Positions 25,772-35,669 of a DNA stretch of 64,000 nucleotides are shown one piece after another. The notes under the pieces were generated by a model. The model saw only the letters and a program-made list of their open reading frames with translations, did not search any database and was not told where the DNA came from. A program made the translations under genes and the position numbers. The stretch comes from Modicisalibacter ilicicola DSM 19980 (GTDB lineage: Bacteria; Pseudomonadota; Gammaproteobacteria; Pseudomonadales; Halomonadaceae). The stretch is from contig NZ_FQUJ01000002.1 of assembly GCF_900128925.1 (NCBI RefSeq), positions 158,856 through 222,855 of the forward strand, read 5' to 3'. Within the stretch, counting starts at the first letter, position 1. The number at the start of each line of letters is the position of its first letter.

Positions 25772-27121
25772 TCAGTAAGAGCCACTGGTCATCTGGGTAC
25801 CGCCGGCCGGCACCTGTTCGCGAGCGCGACCAAAGACGGCGTAGAGGAAGAGCAGCGCGGCGACGGCCACAGCCACGCCTGCGCCGAGACGCATGATGTA
25901 GAACAGTACCAGCTGGTCTTGCACCTCCATGTAGTTCATGCCCAGCACACGCTGCAGGTGGGTCTGCACCACACCGGCGAAGGTCAGCGTGAAGGTCATG
26001 AAGGACATGGCGCCGGTCATGATCCAGAAGCTCCACATGTTGAGGATCTGGTTGTAGGGCTGCACGCGGCGAATCTGCGGCATGGCGTAGGTGATCACTG
26101 CCATGATCATCATCACGTAGGCGCCATAGAAGGCCAGGTGGCCGTGAGCGGCGGTGACCTGAGTACCGTGGCTATAGTAGTTGACGAAGGACAGGGTATG
26201 CATGAAGCCCCATACGCCGGCACCGAAGAAGGCTACCGTGGCGCTACCCAGGGTCCACAGCATGGCACTCTTGTTGGGGTGGTTACGGCGCCCCTTCCAG
26301 AACATGGTGAAGGCGAACATCACCATGGCGAAGAACGGCAGTACCTCGAGGGTGGAAAAGATGCTGCCGATGGGCTGCCAGTAGCCGGGCGCACCGATCC
26401 AGTAGTAGTGGTGGCCGGTACCCAGCAGGCCGGAGAACAGTGCCAGGCCGATGATGACATAGAGCCACTTCTCGATGACCTCGCGGTCCACCCCGGTCAT
26501 CTTGATCAGCAGATAGGCCAGCAGGGACGCCATGATCAGTTCCCACACGCCCTCGACCCAGATGTGAACGATCCACCACCAGTAGAGCTTGTCCAGCGCC
26601 AGGTTGGCCGGGTTGAAGAAGGCGAACAGCCAGAAGACGGCAGCCAGCCACAGTCCCAGCATCAGGATCATGTTGACGGCGGTCTTGCGCCCCTTGAGCA
26701 GGGTCATGCTGGTGTTGTAGAGGAACATCAGGAAGGAGATGGTGATCAATACCTTGACCCAGAACGGCTGCTCGAGGAACTCGCGCCCTTCATGAATGCC
26801 GAACTGGTAGCTGACCAATGCGCCGGCGCCGGCGATGGCAAAGATGCCCAACTGGATGTAGGCCAGCATGGGGCTGTGGATTTCCCGCTCCGCCTCTTCG
26901 GGCATCAGGAAGTAGGTACAGCCCATGAAGCCGATCAGCAACCAGACGATCAATAGGTTGGTATGGCTCATGCGGATGACGTTGAAGGGCATGAATTCTG
27001 CCCAGAACTCAGGCAACACATAGACGGTGGCGGCCAGCAATCCGAAGACGACCTGCAGCGCGAATAGCGCCATGGCGACCGCGAAGAACGGATAGGCCAC
27101 CCATTGCGTTTCATATTTCAT
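25772..27121 (-). CDS. norB: Nitric oxide reductase catalytic subunit NorB
   Basis: A 449-residue, 12-helix heme-copper-superfamily protein that reduces two NO to N2O. Key segments include HIWVEGVWELIMASLLAYLLIK (heme ligand and FeB-site region), GLLGTGHHYYWIG with the paired FeB histidines, and HGHLAFYGAYVMMIMAVITYAMP near the heme ligands. No quinol-oxidase N-terminal extension is present, so it is the cytochrome c-dependent type with NorC. ATG 27121 is chosen because the longer reading runs back into the norC 3' end. Confidence 0.97.
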   Translation of the reverse strand: MKYETQWVAYPFFAVAMALFALQVVFGLLAATVYVLPEFWAEFMPFNVIRMSHTNLLIVWLLIGFMGCTYFLMPEEAEREIHSPMLAYIQLGIFAIAGAGALVSYQFGIHEGREFLEQPFWVKVLITISFLMFLYNTSMTLLKGRKTAVNMILMLGLWLAAVFWLFAFFNPANLALDKLYWWWIVHIWVEGVWELIMASLLAYLLIKMTGVDREVIEKWLYVIIGLALFSGLLGTGHHYYWIGAPGYWQPIGSIFSTLEVLPFFAMVMFAFTMFWKGRRNHPNKSAMLWTLGSATVAFFGAGVWGFMHTLSFVNYYSHGTQVTAAHGHLAFYGAYVMMIMAVITYAMPQIRRVQPYNQILNMWSFWIMTGAMSFMTFTLTFAGVVQTHLQRVLGMNYMEVQDQLVLFYIMRLGAGVAVAVAALLFLYAVFGRAREQVPAGGTQMTSGSY

Positions 27122-27167
27122 CGGTTCGATGCTCCTGTTTTCTTGAACCCTTGATGTACGCGATCTA

Positions 27168-27620
27168 TCAACCGGCCTTGGTGGGTGGCCAATCTTGGGT
27201 GTCGATGGAGTCGGTCCACTGGAAGAAATCGACCAGGGCATCCAACTCTTCCTCGCTCAGATTGAACTGCGGCATCTGACGACGCCCCGGCACGTTGAGC
27301 GGCTGCGCGTTCATCCAGGCCTTCAGGCCCGCGCGAGCGGCCTCGGGATTCTCGCGTCCCCCGTAGCGGTGCCAGACGTTGCCGAGCTCCGGCGCGAAGT
27401 AGGCGCCTTCGCCGATGAGGCTGTGGCAGTTGATGCAGCTGTGTTCTTCCCACACCTCCTTGCCATGCTTCACGGAGTCCGTCAGCGTCTCTTCGTTGGT
27501 GGATGTCGTCTTCATGTACCAGTGGCTGTGGGCCGTCAGCGCGGCGAACAGCAAGAAGAAAAACAGCGACCCGCCGAAGAAGATATTGCGAGCCGCCGAT
27601 TTTGTAAGACCATCGGCCAT
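27168..27620 (-). CDS. norC: Nitric oxide reductase cytochrome c subunit NorC
   Basis: A 150-residue membrane-anchored cytochrome c. One N-terminal helix (about residues 12-31) is followed by a single heme c site, CINCH, in HSCINCHSLIGEGAYFAPELG. A likely axial methionine is in RQMPQF. It accepts electrons from periplasmic cytochromes and passes them to NorB. A G-rich ribosome binding site precedes the ATG, and an NsrR-type site lies about 70 bp upstream. Confidence 0.96.
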   Translation of the reverse strand: MADGLTKSAARNIFFGGSLFFFLLFAALTAHSHWYMKTTSTNEETLTDSVKHGKEVWEEHSCINCHSLIGEGAYFAPELGNVWHRYGGRENPEAARAGLKAWMNAQPLNVPGRRQMPQFNLSEEELDALVDFFQWTDSIDTQDWPPTKAG

Positions 27621-27691
27621 GTGGTTCCCCCCCCTTTCATTATGTGGCGTTGCAGACCGGGCCTATTATCGGCATGATCGAGCACACCCTT

Positions 27692-27714
27692 AACATGCAT
27701 CGAAAATACGTCTT
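27692..27714 (-). promoter_or_regulatory. NsrR-type operator upstream of norC
   Basis: On the minus strand the half-sites are AAGACG and CATGTT, 11 bases apart; each differs from the NsrR consensus half at one base. The interior TATTTTCGATG keeps the consensus ATTT and ATG blocks. It lies about 72-94 bp upstream of the norC ATG in the 306-bp norC-cytochrome gap. It would place norCBQD under NO control, as with the fdxA and nnrS sites. Confidence 0.65.
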
Positions 27715-27804
27715 AAAGATTATCCCACGTCTATACCCCGGTCAATTGCCAGGCTAGTATCTCGTCTTGATCGACGCCATTGAATCCATCTTTTCGCGCT
27801 TAAC

Positions 27805-27818
27805 ATGACTTCCGTCAA
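27805..27818. promoter_or_regulatory. FNR/DNR-type box between norC and the cytochrome c gene
   Basis: ATGAC-TTCC-GTCAA at 27805-27818 matches the TTGAC-N4-GTCAA form of the FNR/DNR box except for the first base. It lies about 115 bp from the cytochrome c start and 190 bp from norC, so it could act on either. No fnr or dnr gene is in this window. The rest of the gap shows no ORF. Confidence 0.45.
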
Positions 27819-27926
27819 TTTACTCGCATCTAGATGGCAGGCATCATCGTAGCCATCCAGCCTGGCGCGGCGTGTGGTCGCTCCAGGCTTTCTCAAGCCC
27901 AATAAGAGGCATTCTGGAGACTAGTT

Positions 27927-28238
27927 ATGAGAATCCTGACCACCGCAGTATTACTGAGTTGTGCCACCTTCGCCCTGACCGCCCAGGCCGCGGGGGATGC
28001 CGAAGCCGGCGCCGAAAAGATCAGCGCCTGTGTCGCCTGCCACGGCAAGGATGGCCAGGCCACGGCCCCGATCTACCCCAACCTGAACGGGCAGTCCGCG
28101 CAATACCTGGAAAGCTCTCTCAAGGCGTATCGCGAAGGCCAGCGCAGCGGCGGCATGGCAGCGATGATGACCCCGCAGGCCCAGTCGCTGTCCGACGAGG
28201 ACATCGCCGATATCGCCGCCTACTACAGCCAGCAGTAG
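27927..28238 (+). CDS. Periplasmic monoheme cytochrome c (c-553/c5-like)
   Basis: A 103-residue small cytochrome. A signal peptide ends at AQAAG (about residue 22). The heme site is CVACHG and a methionine-rich stretch (GGMAAMMTPQAQ) holds the probable axial methionine. It sits between the norCBQD and nos operons and is a likely electron donor to NorC or NosZ, although that is inference from position. GGAG precedes the ATG. A GC-rich hairpin follows the gene. Confidence 0.88.
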   Translation: MRILTTAVLLSCATFALTAQAAGDAEAGAEKISACVACHGKDGQATAPIYPNLNGQSAQYLESSLKAYREGQRSGGMAAMMTPQAQSLSDEDIADIAAYYSQQ

Positions 28239-28265
28239 CCCTGAAGCCGCAAGACCCTGCAGTGA

Positions 28266-28288
28266 ACGGTCCGCCTCGTGCGGACCGT
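28266..28288. terminator. Hairpin after the cytochrome c gene
   Basis: A perfect 9-bp stem, ACGGTCCGC and GCGGACCGT, with a 5-base loop, 28 bp after the stop codon. There is no T-run after it, so it is a possible terminator or an RNA-stabilising hairpin. Confidence 0.5.
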
Positions 28289-28334
28289 CGTCGAGTCAGC
28301 CTGATCATTCATACCCGAGTTCGATGCTCAACTA

Positions 28335-28348
28335 TTGACGCCAATCAA
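28335..28348. promoter_or_regulatory. FNR/DNR-type box upstream of nosR
   Basis: TTGAC-GCCA-ATCAA at 28335-28348 matches nine of ten defined bases of the FNR/DNR consensus (TTGAT-N4-ATCAA). Its centre is about 139 bp upstream of the nosR start. Nos operons are commonly activated by such regulators under low oxygen or NO. Confidence 0.65.
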
Positions 28349-28480
28349 TACAGTCTCGAATCGTCGATGGCATGCTCCGCACCAAGCGTTGGCCATCGCC
28401 GGATCAAGCATCGGTGCCCTTTCCGGACACTCATCACCGGCGAATACCCATAGTTCTAGCCAGTATTCAAGGCACGACTC

Positions 28481-30625
28481 ATGACCCCTGCACCTTACCT
28501 CCTACGCCTTGCCCAGACCGCAGTGACCCTCGTGCTGCTGTGGTGCCTGTCGCTCCCGGCCCTGGCCATCGAACTCGAGCAGGTCAAGAATGGCTTTCCC
28601 GACGCTCGGCGTCTCGTCGACGCAGAGTCCGATTTACCGGTCCAGGCGGTCATGAACGGCGATGAGGTGCTGGGCTATGTCTTCGAGAGCGTGGACATCG
28701 CACCGATTCCCGCCTACTCCGGCAAGCCGGTCAACCTGCTGGTGGGCATCGATCCTGCCGGGCAGCTGACCCTCGCCGAAGTGCTCGATCATTCCGAGCC
28801 GATCATGCTGGTGGGGATTCCCGAAGAGAAGCTGCAGAATTTCGCCGGCGCCCACACCAATTACAGCGTCAGCGACAACCCCAAGATCGGCGACAACCTG
28901 GATGCCATCTCCGGTGCCACCGTCACGGTGATCGTGGTCAACGACACCATCATGCGTGCCGCACGTCAGGTCGCCGCCAGCCTGGGCATCATCGAAGACC
29001 CCTCCGCTCAGCCCGCCGCCACGGTCAAGGCCGATGTGTTCGAGGAAGCCGACTGGCAGACCCTGACCGGCGACGGCACCATCCGCCGCCTGCGCCTGAC
29101 CCACGGCCAGGTCGACGAGGCCTTCGTCGGCACGGCGGCCGAGAATTACATGCGCGGCCAGCCCGAGCCCGCGGACAAGACCTTCATCGATCTCTACTAC
29201 ACCTACCTCAATGCTCCCATGGCCGGGCGTAACCTGCTGGGCGATGCCCGCTATGAGGCGCTGATGGAAAGCCTCGAGCCCGGTGAGCATGCCGTCGCCC
29301 TGATGGCCAACGGTGACTACTCCTTCAAAGGATCGGGCTACGTGCGCGGCGGCATCTTCGATCGTATCGAATTGAGCCAGGATGGCCGCACCATCACCTT
29401 CCACGACCTGGATCATCAGCGGGTAGGCCGCTTCTCGCTGGACGACATGCCACGCATGACGGAAAAGGACATCTTCATCATTCGCGAGGAGGCCAGCTTC
29501 GATCCGGGCCGGCCCTGGCAGCTGGACCTGCTGGTGCGTCGTGCCTCCGGGCCGCTGGACACGGAATTCACTCGTTTCAGTGCCGACTACAGCATCCCCG
29601 AGGCCTATGTCGATCGCCCCGAGCCGGTGGTGGAGCGCCCCATCTGGGTCCAGGTGTGGTACGACAAGGCCTTCCAGATCGGCGTGCTCGGCGCGGGTCT
29701 TCTGGTACTGACCGGCGTGATGCTGTTCCAGGATGTGCTGGTGCGCTATCCGCGCATCTTCGAGCCCCTGCGCATCGGCTTTCTGGTCTACACCCTGGTG
29801 TTCATCGGCTGGTATGCCCTCGCCCAGCTCTCGGTCGTCAATATCCTGACCTTCACCCACTCGCTGATCACCGACTTCAGCTGGAGCTCCTTCCTGATCG
29901 ACCCGATGATGTTCATTCTCTGGTCCTTCGTGGCGGTCAGCCTGCTGCTGTGGGGTCGCGGGGTGTTCTGTGGCTGGCTTTGCCCCTTCGGCGCCCTGCA
30001 GGATCTGGTCAACAAGGCGTCCCGCAAGCTGGGGGTCAAGCAGATCGAGGTGCCCTTCGGGCTGCATGAGCGGCTATGGGCCATCAAGTACATCATCCTG
30101 CTGGTGCTGTTCGCCATTTCGCTGAATTCCCTGGGCACCGCGGAGAAATTCGCCGAAGTCGAGCCCTTCAAGACCGCGATCACCCTGCGCTTCCAGCGCG
30201 ACTGGCCCTTCGTGCTCTACGCCCTGGCGCTGGTGGCGGTCTCCATCTTCAATCACAAGTTCTACTGCCGCTACGTGTGCCCGCTGGGCGCCGGCCTGGC
30301 GATACCCTCGCGGCTGCGGCTTTTCGACTGGCTCAAGCGCCACCGCGGCAGCTGCGGTACGCCCTGCCAGATCTGCGCTCGCGAGTGCGAGGTAGGTGCC
30401 ATCCACCCGGATGGACACATCAACGCCAACGAATGCCATTACTGTCTCGATTGTCAGGTCACCTACTGGGATGACCAGCGCTGCCCGCCCATGGTCAAGC
30501 GGCGCAAGCGTTACGAGAAGGCAGCCCGAGTTTCTGGAGGCAAGGTAGCCCAACCATTCGACCCGGCAGCGTCCGGCGCGGGAAGCGCCTCGCTGCAACG
30601 CATCCCCATCCACAACGAGGAATGA
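28481..30625 (+). CDS. nosR: Nitrous oxide reduction regulator/electron-transfer protein NosR
   Basis: A 714-residue polytopic membrane flavoprotein. It has a signal-like N-terminus and a periplasmic FMN-binding domain with the attachment motif DAISGATVT (about residues 146-154). Several transmembrane helices follow, with two polyferredoxin-type CP motifs (CGWLCPFGAL and CRYVCPLGAG). A C-terminal cluster region has CQICARECEVGAI and CHYCLDCQ. NosR is needed for nosZ expression and for electron supply to N2O reductase. It ends three bases before nosZ. Length is normal for the family. Confidence 0.96.
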   Translation: MTPAPYLLRLAQTAVTLVLLWCLSLPALAIELEQVKNGFPDARRLVDAESDLPVQAVMNGDEVLGYVFESVDIAPIPAYSGKPVNLLVGIDPAGQLTLAEVLDHSEPIMLVGIPEEKLQNFAGAHTNYSVSDNPKIGDNLDAISGATVTVIVVNDTIMRAARQVAASLGIIEDPSAQPAATVKADVFEEADWQTLTGDGTIRRLRLTHGQVDEAFVGTAAENYMRGQPEPADKTFIDLYYTYLNAPMAGRNLLGDARYEALMESLEPGEHAVALMANGDYSFKGSGYVRGGIFDRIELSQDGRTITFHDLDHQRVGRFSLDDMPRMTEKDIFIIREEASFDPGRPWQLDLLVRRASGPLDTEFTRFSADYSIPEAYVDRPEPVVERPIWVQVWYDKAFQIGVLGAGLLVLTGVMLFQDVLVRYPRIFEPLRIGFLVYTLVFIGWYALAQLSVVNILTFTHSLITDFSWSSFLIDPMMFILWSFVAVSLLLWGRGVFCGWLCPFGALQDLVNKASRKLGVKQIEVPFGLHERLWAIKYIILLVLFAISLNSLGTAEKFAEVEPFKTAITLRFQRDWPFVLYALALVAVSIFNHKFYCRYVCPLGAGLAIPSRLRLFDWLKRHRGSCGTPCQICARECEVGAIHPDGHINANECHYCLDCQVTYWDDQRCPPMVKRRKRYEKAARVSGGKVAQPFDPAASGAGSASLQRIPIHNEE

Positions 30626-30628
30626 AGC

Positions 30629-32512
30629 ATGAGTGAAGACAAGAAGAAGGAACTGCAGAGCCTGAGCCGCCGCCACTTCCTGCGCAACACCGGTGTCGCG
30701 GGCGTGGCCGGTGCAGGGCTCGCCGGCGGGTTCGGCAGTGCCGCACTGCTGCAAAGCCAGCGGGCCAAGGCCGCCAGCGAAGGCAACGGTGTCGAGATCG
30801 CCCCGGGTGAACTCGACGAATACTACGGCTTCTGGAGCGGCGGCCACTCCGGCGAGGTGCGCATCCTGGGCGTGCCCTCCATGCGCGAGCTGATGCGCAT
30901 CCCGGTATTCAATATCGATAGCGCCACCGGCTGGGGCATCTCCAACGAATCCAAGCGGATCCTCGGGGACTCCGCACGCTTTCTCGCCGGCGATGCCCAC
31001 CACCCGCACATCTCGATGACCGACGGTCGTTACGATGGCAAGTACCTGTTCATCAACGACAAGGCCAACACCCGGGTGGCCCGTATCCGTCTCGACGTCA
31101 TGAAGACGGACAAGATCACCACCATCCCCAATGTCCAGGCGATCCACGGCCTGCGTCTGCAGAAGGTGCCGCACACCAAGTACGTATTCGCCAATGCCGA
31201 ACTGCCGATTCCGCAGGTCAATGATGGCCGCGACATGGAAACGCCGGAGAACTACTACACCATGTTCAACGCCATCGATGCGGAGACCATGGAAGTGGCC
31301 TGGCAGGTGATCGTCGACGGCAACCTGGACAACACCGACGCGGACTACACCGGGCGTTTCGTCGCCTCGACCTGCTACAACTCGGAGAAGGGCGTGACCC
31401 TGGCCGAGACCATGCGCAACGAGCGTGACTGGGCGGTCGTGTTCGATGTTGAAGCGATCGAAAAGGCAGTCGAAGCCGGCGACTACAAGACCATCGGTGA
31501 CTCCAAGGTGCCGGTAGTCGACGGTCGTGATGGCTCCAAGCTGACCCGTTACATTCCGGTGCCCAAGAACCCCCATGGCCTCAACACCTCGCCGGACGGC
31601 AAGTACTTCATCGCCAACGGCAAGCTCTCGCCGACCTGCTCGGTGATCGCCATCGACAAGCTGCCGGATGTCTTCGCCGACAAGATCGAGCCGCGCGATG
31701 CCGTGATTGCCGAACCGGAGCTTGGCCTCGGGCCGCTGCACACCACCTTCGATGGCCGTGGCAATGCCTATACCACCTTGTTCATCGACAGTCAGGTGGC
31801 CAAGTGGAACATCGAAGACGCCATTCGCAGCTACAACGGTGAAGAGGTCAACTACCTGCGCCAGAAGCTCGACGTGCACTATCAGCCTGGCCACAACCAT
31901 GCCAGCCTGACGGAATCCCGGGATGCGGATGGCAAGTGGCTGGTGGTGCTCTCGAAGTTCTCCAAGGACCGCTTCCTGCCGGTTGGCCCGCTGCGCCCCG
32001 AGAACGATCAGCTGATCGACATCTCCGGCGAGGAGATGAAGCTGATACACGACGGCCCGACCTATGCCGAGCCTCACGACTGCATCCTGGTGCGCGCCGA
32101 CCAGATCAACCCGTCCAAGCTATGGAAGCGCGACGATCCGTTCTTCGCCGAGACGGTGGCCATGGCCAAGAAGGATGGCGTCACCCTGGAGAGCGACAAC
32201 AAGGTCATCCGCGACGGCAACAAGGTACGCGTCTACATGACCTCGGTGGCGCCGCAGTTCGGGCTGGAGAAGTTCACCGTCAAGCAGGGCGACGAGGTCA
32301 CGGTGGTCGTCACCAACCTGGACCAGGTCGAGGACCTGACCCACGGCTTCTGCATGGTCAACCATGGTGCCCAGATGGAGATCGGCCCGCAGCAGACCGC
32401 CAGCGTGACCTTCACCGCCGACAAGCCCGGGGTGTACTGGTACTACTGCAACTGGTTCTGCCACGCGATGCATATGGAGATGTCCGGTCGCATGCTGGTC
32501 GAACCTGCTTGA
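30629..32512 (+). CDS. nosZ: Nitrous oxide reductase NosZ
   Basis: A 627-residue periplasmic copper enzyme reducing N2O to N2. The N-terminus has a twin-arginine signal (SRRHFLRN), so this is a Tat-dependent (clade I type) NosZ exported folded. The C-terminal cupredoxin domain carries the CuA ligands in [12 protein letters not shown]. Histidine-rich loops of the beta-propeller ([19 protein letters not shown]) match the CuZ ligands. It follows nosR by three bases and precedes nosD. Confidence 0.97.
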   Translation: MSEDKKKELQSLSRRHFLRNTGVAGVAGAGLAGGFGSAALLQSQRAKAASEGNGVEIAPGELDEYYGFWSGGHSGEVRILGVPSMRELMRIPVFNIDSATGWGISNESKRILGDSARFLAGDAHHPHISMTDGRYDGKYLFINDKANTRVARIRLDVMKTDKITTIPNVQAIHGLRLQKVPHTKYVFANAELPIPQVNDGRDMETPENYYTMFNAIDAETMEVAWQVIVDGNLDNTDADYTGRFVASTCYNSEKGVTLAETMRNERDWAVVFDVEAIEKAVEAGDYKTIGDSKVPVVDGRDGSKLTRYIPVPKNPHGLNTSPDGKYFIANGKLSPTCSVIAIDKLPDVFADKIEPRDAVIAEPELGLGPLHTTFDGRGNAYTTLFIDSQVAKWNIEDAIRSYNGEEVNYLRQKLDVHYQPGHNHASLTESRDADGKWLVVLSKFSKDRFLPVGPLRPENDQLIDISGEEMKLIHDGPTYAEPHDCILVRADQINPSKLWKRDDPFFAETVAMAKKDGVTLESDNKVIRDGNKVRVYMTSVAPQFGLEKFTVKQGDEVTVVVTNLDQVEDLTHGFCMVNHGAQMEIGPQQTASVTFTADKPGVYWYYCNWFCHAMHMEMSGRMLVEPA

Positions 32513-32539
32513 TGCAGGCTGAAGTTTGAGCAAGTAAAA

Positions 32540-32574
32540 CACGGGCCGGGGGCGATAACGCTCGCCGGCCCGTG
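32540..32574. other. Hairpin between nosZ and nosD
   Basis: A perfect 10-bp stem, CACGGGCCGG (32540-32549) and CCGGCCCGTG (32565-32574), with a 15-base loop, lies in the 76-bp nosZ-nosD gap. There is no T-run. Inside an operon it may partly terminate or protect nosZ mRNA, giving more NosZ than NosDFY. Confidence 0.6.
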
Positions 32575-32588
32575 CCGCAGGAGCCCTG

Positions 32589-33905
32589 ATGCCACGATTT
32601 CCATTGCCACCAGGCGCGCGATGCGTTCTGCTGGTCATTGCGCTATTTTCCCTGTCCAGTGCCGTCTTCGGCGCCGATTTGGAAGCCACCCCCGGACAAT
32701 CGCCACAAGCCTTGATCGACAAGGCCAGCGACGGCGATCATCTGCATCTTCCCAAGGGCCGCTACCCGGGGCCACTCGACATCACTCGCTCCCTGCGGAT
32801 CAGCGCAGAGGAACAGGCCATCATCGACGGCCAGGGAGAGGGTCATGCGGTGATCATCGATGCTCCGGAGGTGACGCTCGAAGGGCTCGAGATCGTCAAC
32901 TGGGGCAAGAACCTCACCGACCTGGATGCCGGTATCTTCGTTACCGAACAGGGCACCAACAGCGTGATCCGTAACAACCGGCTCGAGGGGCCAGGCTTCG
33001 GCATCTGGCTGGACGCGGTCAAGGGCGTTCGAGTCGTCGACAACGTCATTCGCGGTGATACGGGGCTGCGGTCCCAGGACCGTGGCAACGGCATCCACCT
33101 GTTCAATGTGCAAGACGTGCGAGTTTCGGGTAACGATATCACCCGCACCCGAGACGGCATCTATATCGATACCAGCAGCAACAACGTATTGAGCCACAAC
33201 ACGCTCTACGATCTGCGTTATGGCATTCATTACATGTATGCCTACGACAACCGGGTGGAGGACAACCTGACTCACGATACCCGGACCGGCTACGCGCTGA
33301 TGCAGTCCAAGCGCCTGACGGTGGTCGGAAACCGATCGGTGAACGACGACAACTACGGTATCCTGATGAACAACATCACCGGTTCGGTGATACGCGACAA
33401 CCGTATCGAGGGCATCACCCAGCCCGTCGACGAACACGGCGAGGGCAAGCTCAGCGGCGGCGACGGCAAGGCCATCTTCGTCTACAACTCCCAGTTCAAC
33501 GAGTTTCTCGACAACCGCTTCGCCAGGAGCGACATCGGCATCCATCTCACCGCCGGCTCGGAAGACAACGAGGTGGTCGGCAACGCCTTCGTCGACAATC
33601 GCCAGCAGGTCAAGTACGTGGCCACCCGCCCCCAGGAATGGTCCCGGGAGGACGGTGGCAACTACTGGAGCGACTACCTGGGCTGGGACCTGGACAACGA
33701 CGGCATCGGTGATACCAGCCACGAACCCAATGATGCCATGGATCGCGTACTGTGGCGCTACCCTGCCGCGCGCCTTCTGATGCATAGCCCGGCGGTGCTG
33801 GCATTGCGCTGGGCTCAGCGCCAGTTCCCGGTGTTTCGCCCCGAAGGGGTGAAGGACAGCGCGCCACTGATGGTCGATCCCACGCGTGACGAGACAGAGA
33901 CATGA
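32589..33905 (+). CDS. nosD: Periplasmic copper-site maturation protein NosD
   Basis: A 438-residue secreted right-handed beta-helix protein. A signal peptide ends near VFGAD (residue 24). Repeated NxI and IRDN-type rungs (CASH/PbH1 repeats) run through residues 40-330. With NosF and NosY it supplies sulfur or copper for the CuZ site of NosZ. It overlaps nosF by four bases. Confidence 0.94.
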   Translation: MPRFPLPPGARCVLLVIALFSLSSAVFGADLEATPGQSPQALIDKASDGDHLHLPKGRYPGPLDITRSLRISAEEQAIIDGQGEGHAVIIDAPEVTLEGLEIVNWGKNLTDLDAGIFVTEQGTNSVIRNNRLEGPGFGIWLDAVKGVRVVDNVIRGDTGLRSQDRGNGIHLFNVQDVRVSGNDITRTRDGIYIDTSSNNVLSHNTLYDLRYGIHYMYAYDNRVEDNLTHDTRTGYALMQSKRLTVVGNRSVNDDNYGILMNNITGSVIRDNRIEGITQPVDEHGEGKLSGGDGKAIFVYNSQFNEFLDNRFARSDIGIHLTAGSEDNEVVGNAFVDNRQQVKYVATRPQEWSREDGGNYWSDYLGWDLDNDGIGDTSHEPNDAMDRVLWRYPAARLLMHSPAVLALRWAQRQFPVFRPEGVKDSAPLMVDPTRDETET

Positions 33906-34828
33906 ACCAGATCATTACCTTCGACGGCGTAACCAAGCGCCATGGCGACGTCACGAGTCTTCACGCTCTCGACCTCGAGGTTCATGAAGGCGAGGTGCTC
34001 GCCCTGCTGGGCCACAACGGTGCCGGCAAGACCACCACCATGAAGCTGATCCTCGGCTTGATCGCACCGAGCGAGGGCGATCTCCAGGTGTTTGGCACGC
34101 CACCCCACGGCGCCGAGGCCGACCGGCTGCGCCAGCGACTGGGCTTTCTGCCCGAGAACGTGGGCTTCTACGAACAGCTCAGCGGTCGCGAGGTGCTCGA
34201 TTACTTCGCCCGACTCAAGCGCGTCGACCGGCGCCAGATCGATGACCTGCTCGAGCAGGTGGGTCTCGGCGAGGCGTCCAGGCGTCGCGTCAAGACCTAC
34301 TCCAAGGGCATGCGCCAGCGCCTTGGGCTGGCCCAGGCACTGCTCGGCGAGCCGCAATTGCTGCTGCTCGACGAGCCCACCACCGGTCTCGACCCCGCCG
34401 CGACCCGGGACTTCTACACCACGGTCAAGACCCTGCGCGACCAAGGCTGCACGGTACTGCTGTCCTCCCACGTGTTGCCGGGGGTCGAGCCCTACATCGA
34501 TCGCGCCTTGATCCTCGGCGCCGGGCGCCGCCTGGCCCTGGGCAGCCTGGATGAACTGCGCCACCAGGCAGAACTGCCCTTGACCATTCGTGCCAAGGGC
34601 GACTGGCCATCCAACGAGCCGCTGTTCGAGATTCCGGAGGCCCGCAGCACTCCACAGCGGCTCAATGGCCATGCCTGCGAGTTTCGCGTTCACCCTTCGA
34701 ACAAGATGGCCGTGCTGCGCCGTTTGACGACCACCCCGGGTGTCGAGGATATCGAACTGCTTCCTCCCACCCTGGAGCATCTCTACGCGCATTTTTCTTC
34801 TACCGTGTCATCTCGAGGTCTGTCATGA
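33902..34828 (+). CDS. nosF: ABC transporter ATPase NosF
   Basis: A 308-residue ATPase. Walker A is GHNGAGKT at residues 37-44, the signature is YSKGMRQRLGLAQAL, and Walker B is LLLLDEPTTGLD. It energises the NosDFY complex for NosZ maturation. Overlaps of four bases with nosD before it and nosY after it suggest coupled translation. Confidence 0.95.
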   Translation: MNQIITFDGVTKRHGDVTSLHALDLEVHEGEVLALLGHNGAGKTTTMKLILGLIAPSEGDLQVFGTPPHGAEADRLRQRLGFLPENVGFYEQLSGREVLDYFARLKRVDRRQIDDLLEQVGLGEASRRRVKTYSKGMRQRLGLAQALLGEPQLLLLDEPTTGLDPAATRDFYTTVKTLRDQGCTVLLSSHVLPGVEPYIDRALILGAGRRLALGSLDELRHQAELPLTIRAKGDWPSNEPLFEIPEARSTPQRLNGHACEFRVHPSNKMAVLRRLTTTPGVEDIELLPPTLEHLYAHFSSTVSSRGLS

Positions 34829-35649
34829 ATGCCATCCTGACCGTCACCCGCAAGGAGTTCCAGGACGGCCTGCGCAATCGCTGGGTACTGGCCATCGCCC
34901 TGGTGCTGGCCATGATGGCAGTGGGCATCGCCTACTTCGGTGCCGCCGCCAGCGGCGGCCTGGGCTTCACGTCCCTGGCCACCACCGTGGTCAGCCTGTC
35001 GACCCTGGCGGTGTTCCTGATCCCGCTGATCGCCCTGCTGCTGGCCTATGACGCCATCGTCGGCGAACAGGAAGCCGGCACCCTGCTTTTGCTGCTCACC
35101 TACCCGCTGAGCCGTTCGGCGCTGCTGCTGGGCAAGTTCCTGGGCCATGGATTGATTCTCGGCGTCGCCACCACCCTGGGCTTCGGCATCGCCGGAGTCG
35201 CCATTGCCCTGGGCGGTAACGGCATCGACATGGGCGAACTCGCCGGCAGCATCGCCTTGCTGATCCTCAGCAGCGTCCTGCTCGGCTGGGTGTTCATCGC
35301 CTTCGCCTACCTGATCAGCGTCTGGGTGGTGGAAAAGGCCCGGGCCGCCGGGCTCGCCCTGATCGTCTGGTTCCTGTTCGTGCTGGTCTTCGACCTGGCG
35401 TTGCTGGCGCTGCTGGTCGGGGCGCAGCACGGTGGCGACTGGCTGCCCTACCTGCTGCTCCTGAACCCCACGGACTGCTTCCGGCTGATCAACCTGGCCG
35501 GCCTCGAAGCCGCCCAGGCCTACTCGGGGCTGACCGCCCTCGCCCGGGACAGCGCCTTTCAGCCGGAGTGGCTGCTGCTGATCCTGCTCGGGTGGATCGT
35601 CGTGCCCCTGGCTTTGGCGCTGCTGCGCTTTCGAAATCGCTCCGTATAG
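34825..35649 (+). CDS. nosY: ABC transporter permease NosY
   Basis: A 274-residue membrane protein with about six helices, the permease of the NosDFY exporter-like complex. The N-terminal VTRKEFQDGLRNRW and the EQEAGTLLLLLTYPLSRSALLLGK segment are typical of this ABC-2 type family. It is followed by nosL after 20 bp. Confidence 0.94.
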   Translation: MNAILTVTRKEFQDGLRNRWVLAIALVLAMMAVGIAYFGAAASGGLGFTSLATTVVSLSTLAVFLIPLIALLLAYDAIVGEQEAGTLLLLLTYPLSRSALLLGKFLGHGLILGVATTLGFGIAGVAIALGGNGIDMGELAGSIALLILSSVLLGWVFIAFAYLISVWVVEKARAAGLALIVWFLFVLVFDLALLALLVGAQHGGDWLPYLLLLNPTDCFRLINLAGLEAAQAYSGLTALARDSAFQPEWLLLILLGWIVVPLALALLRFRNRSV

Positions 35650-35669
35650 ACAATCGAGGTCACTCAACC

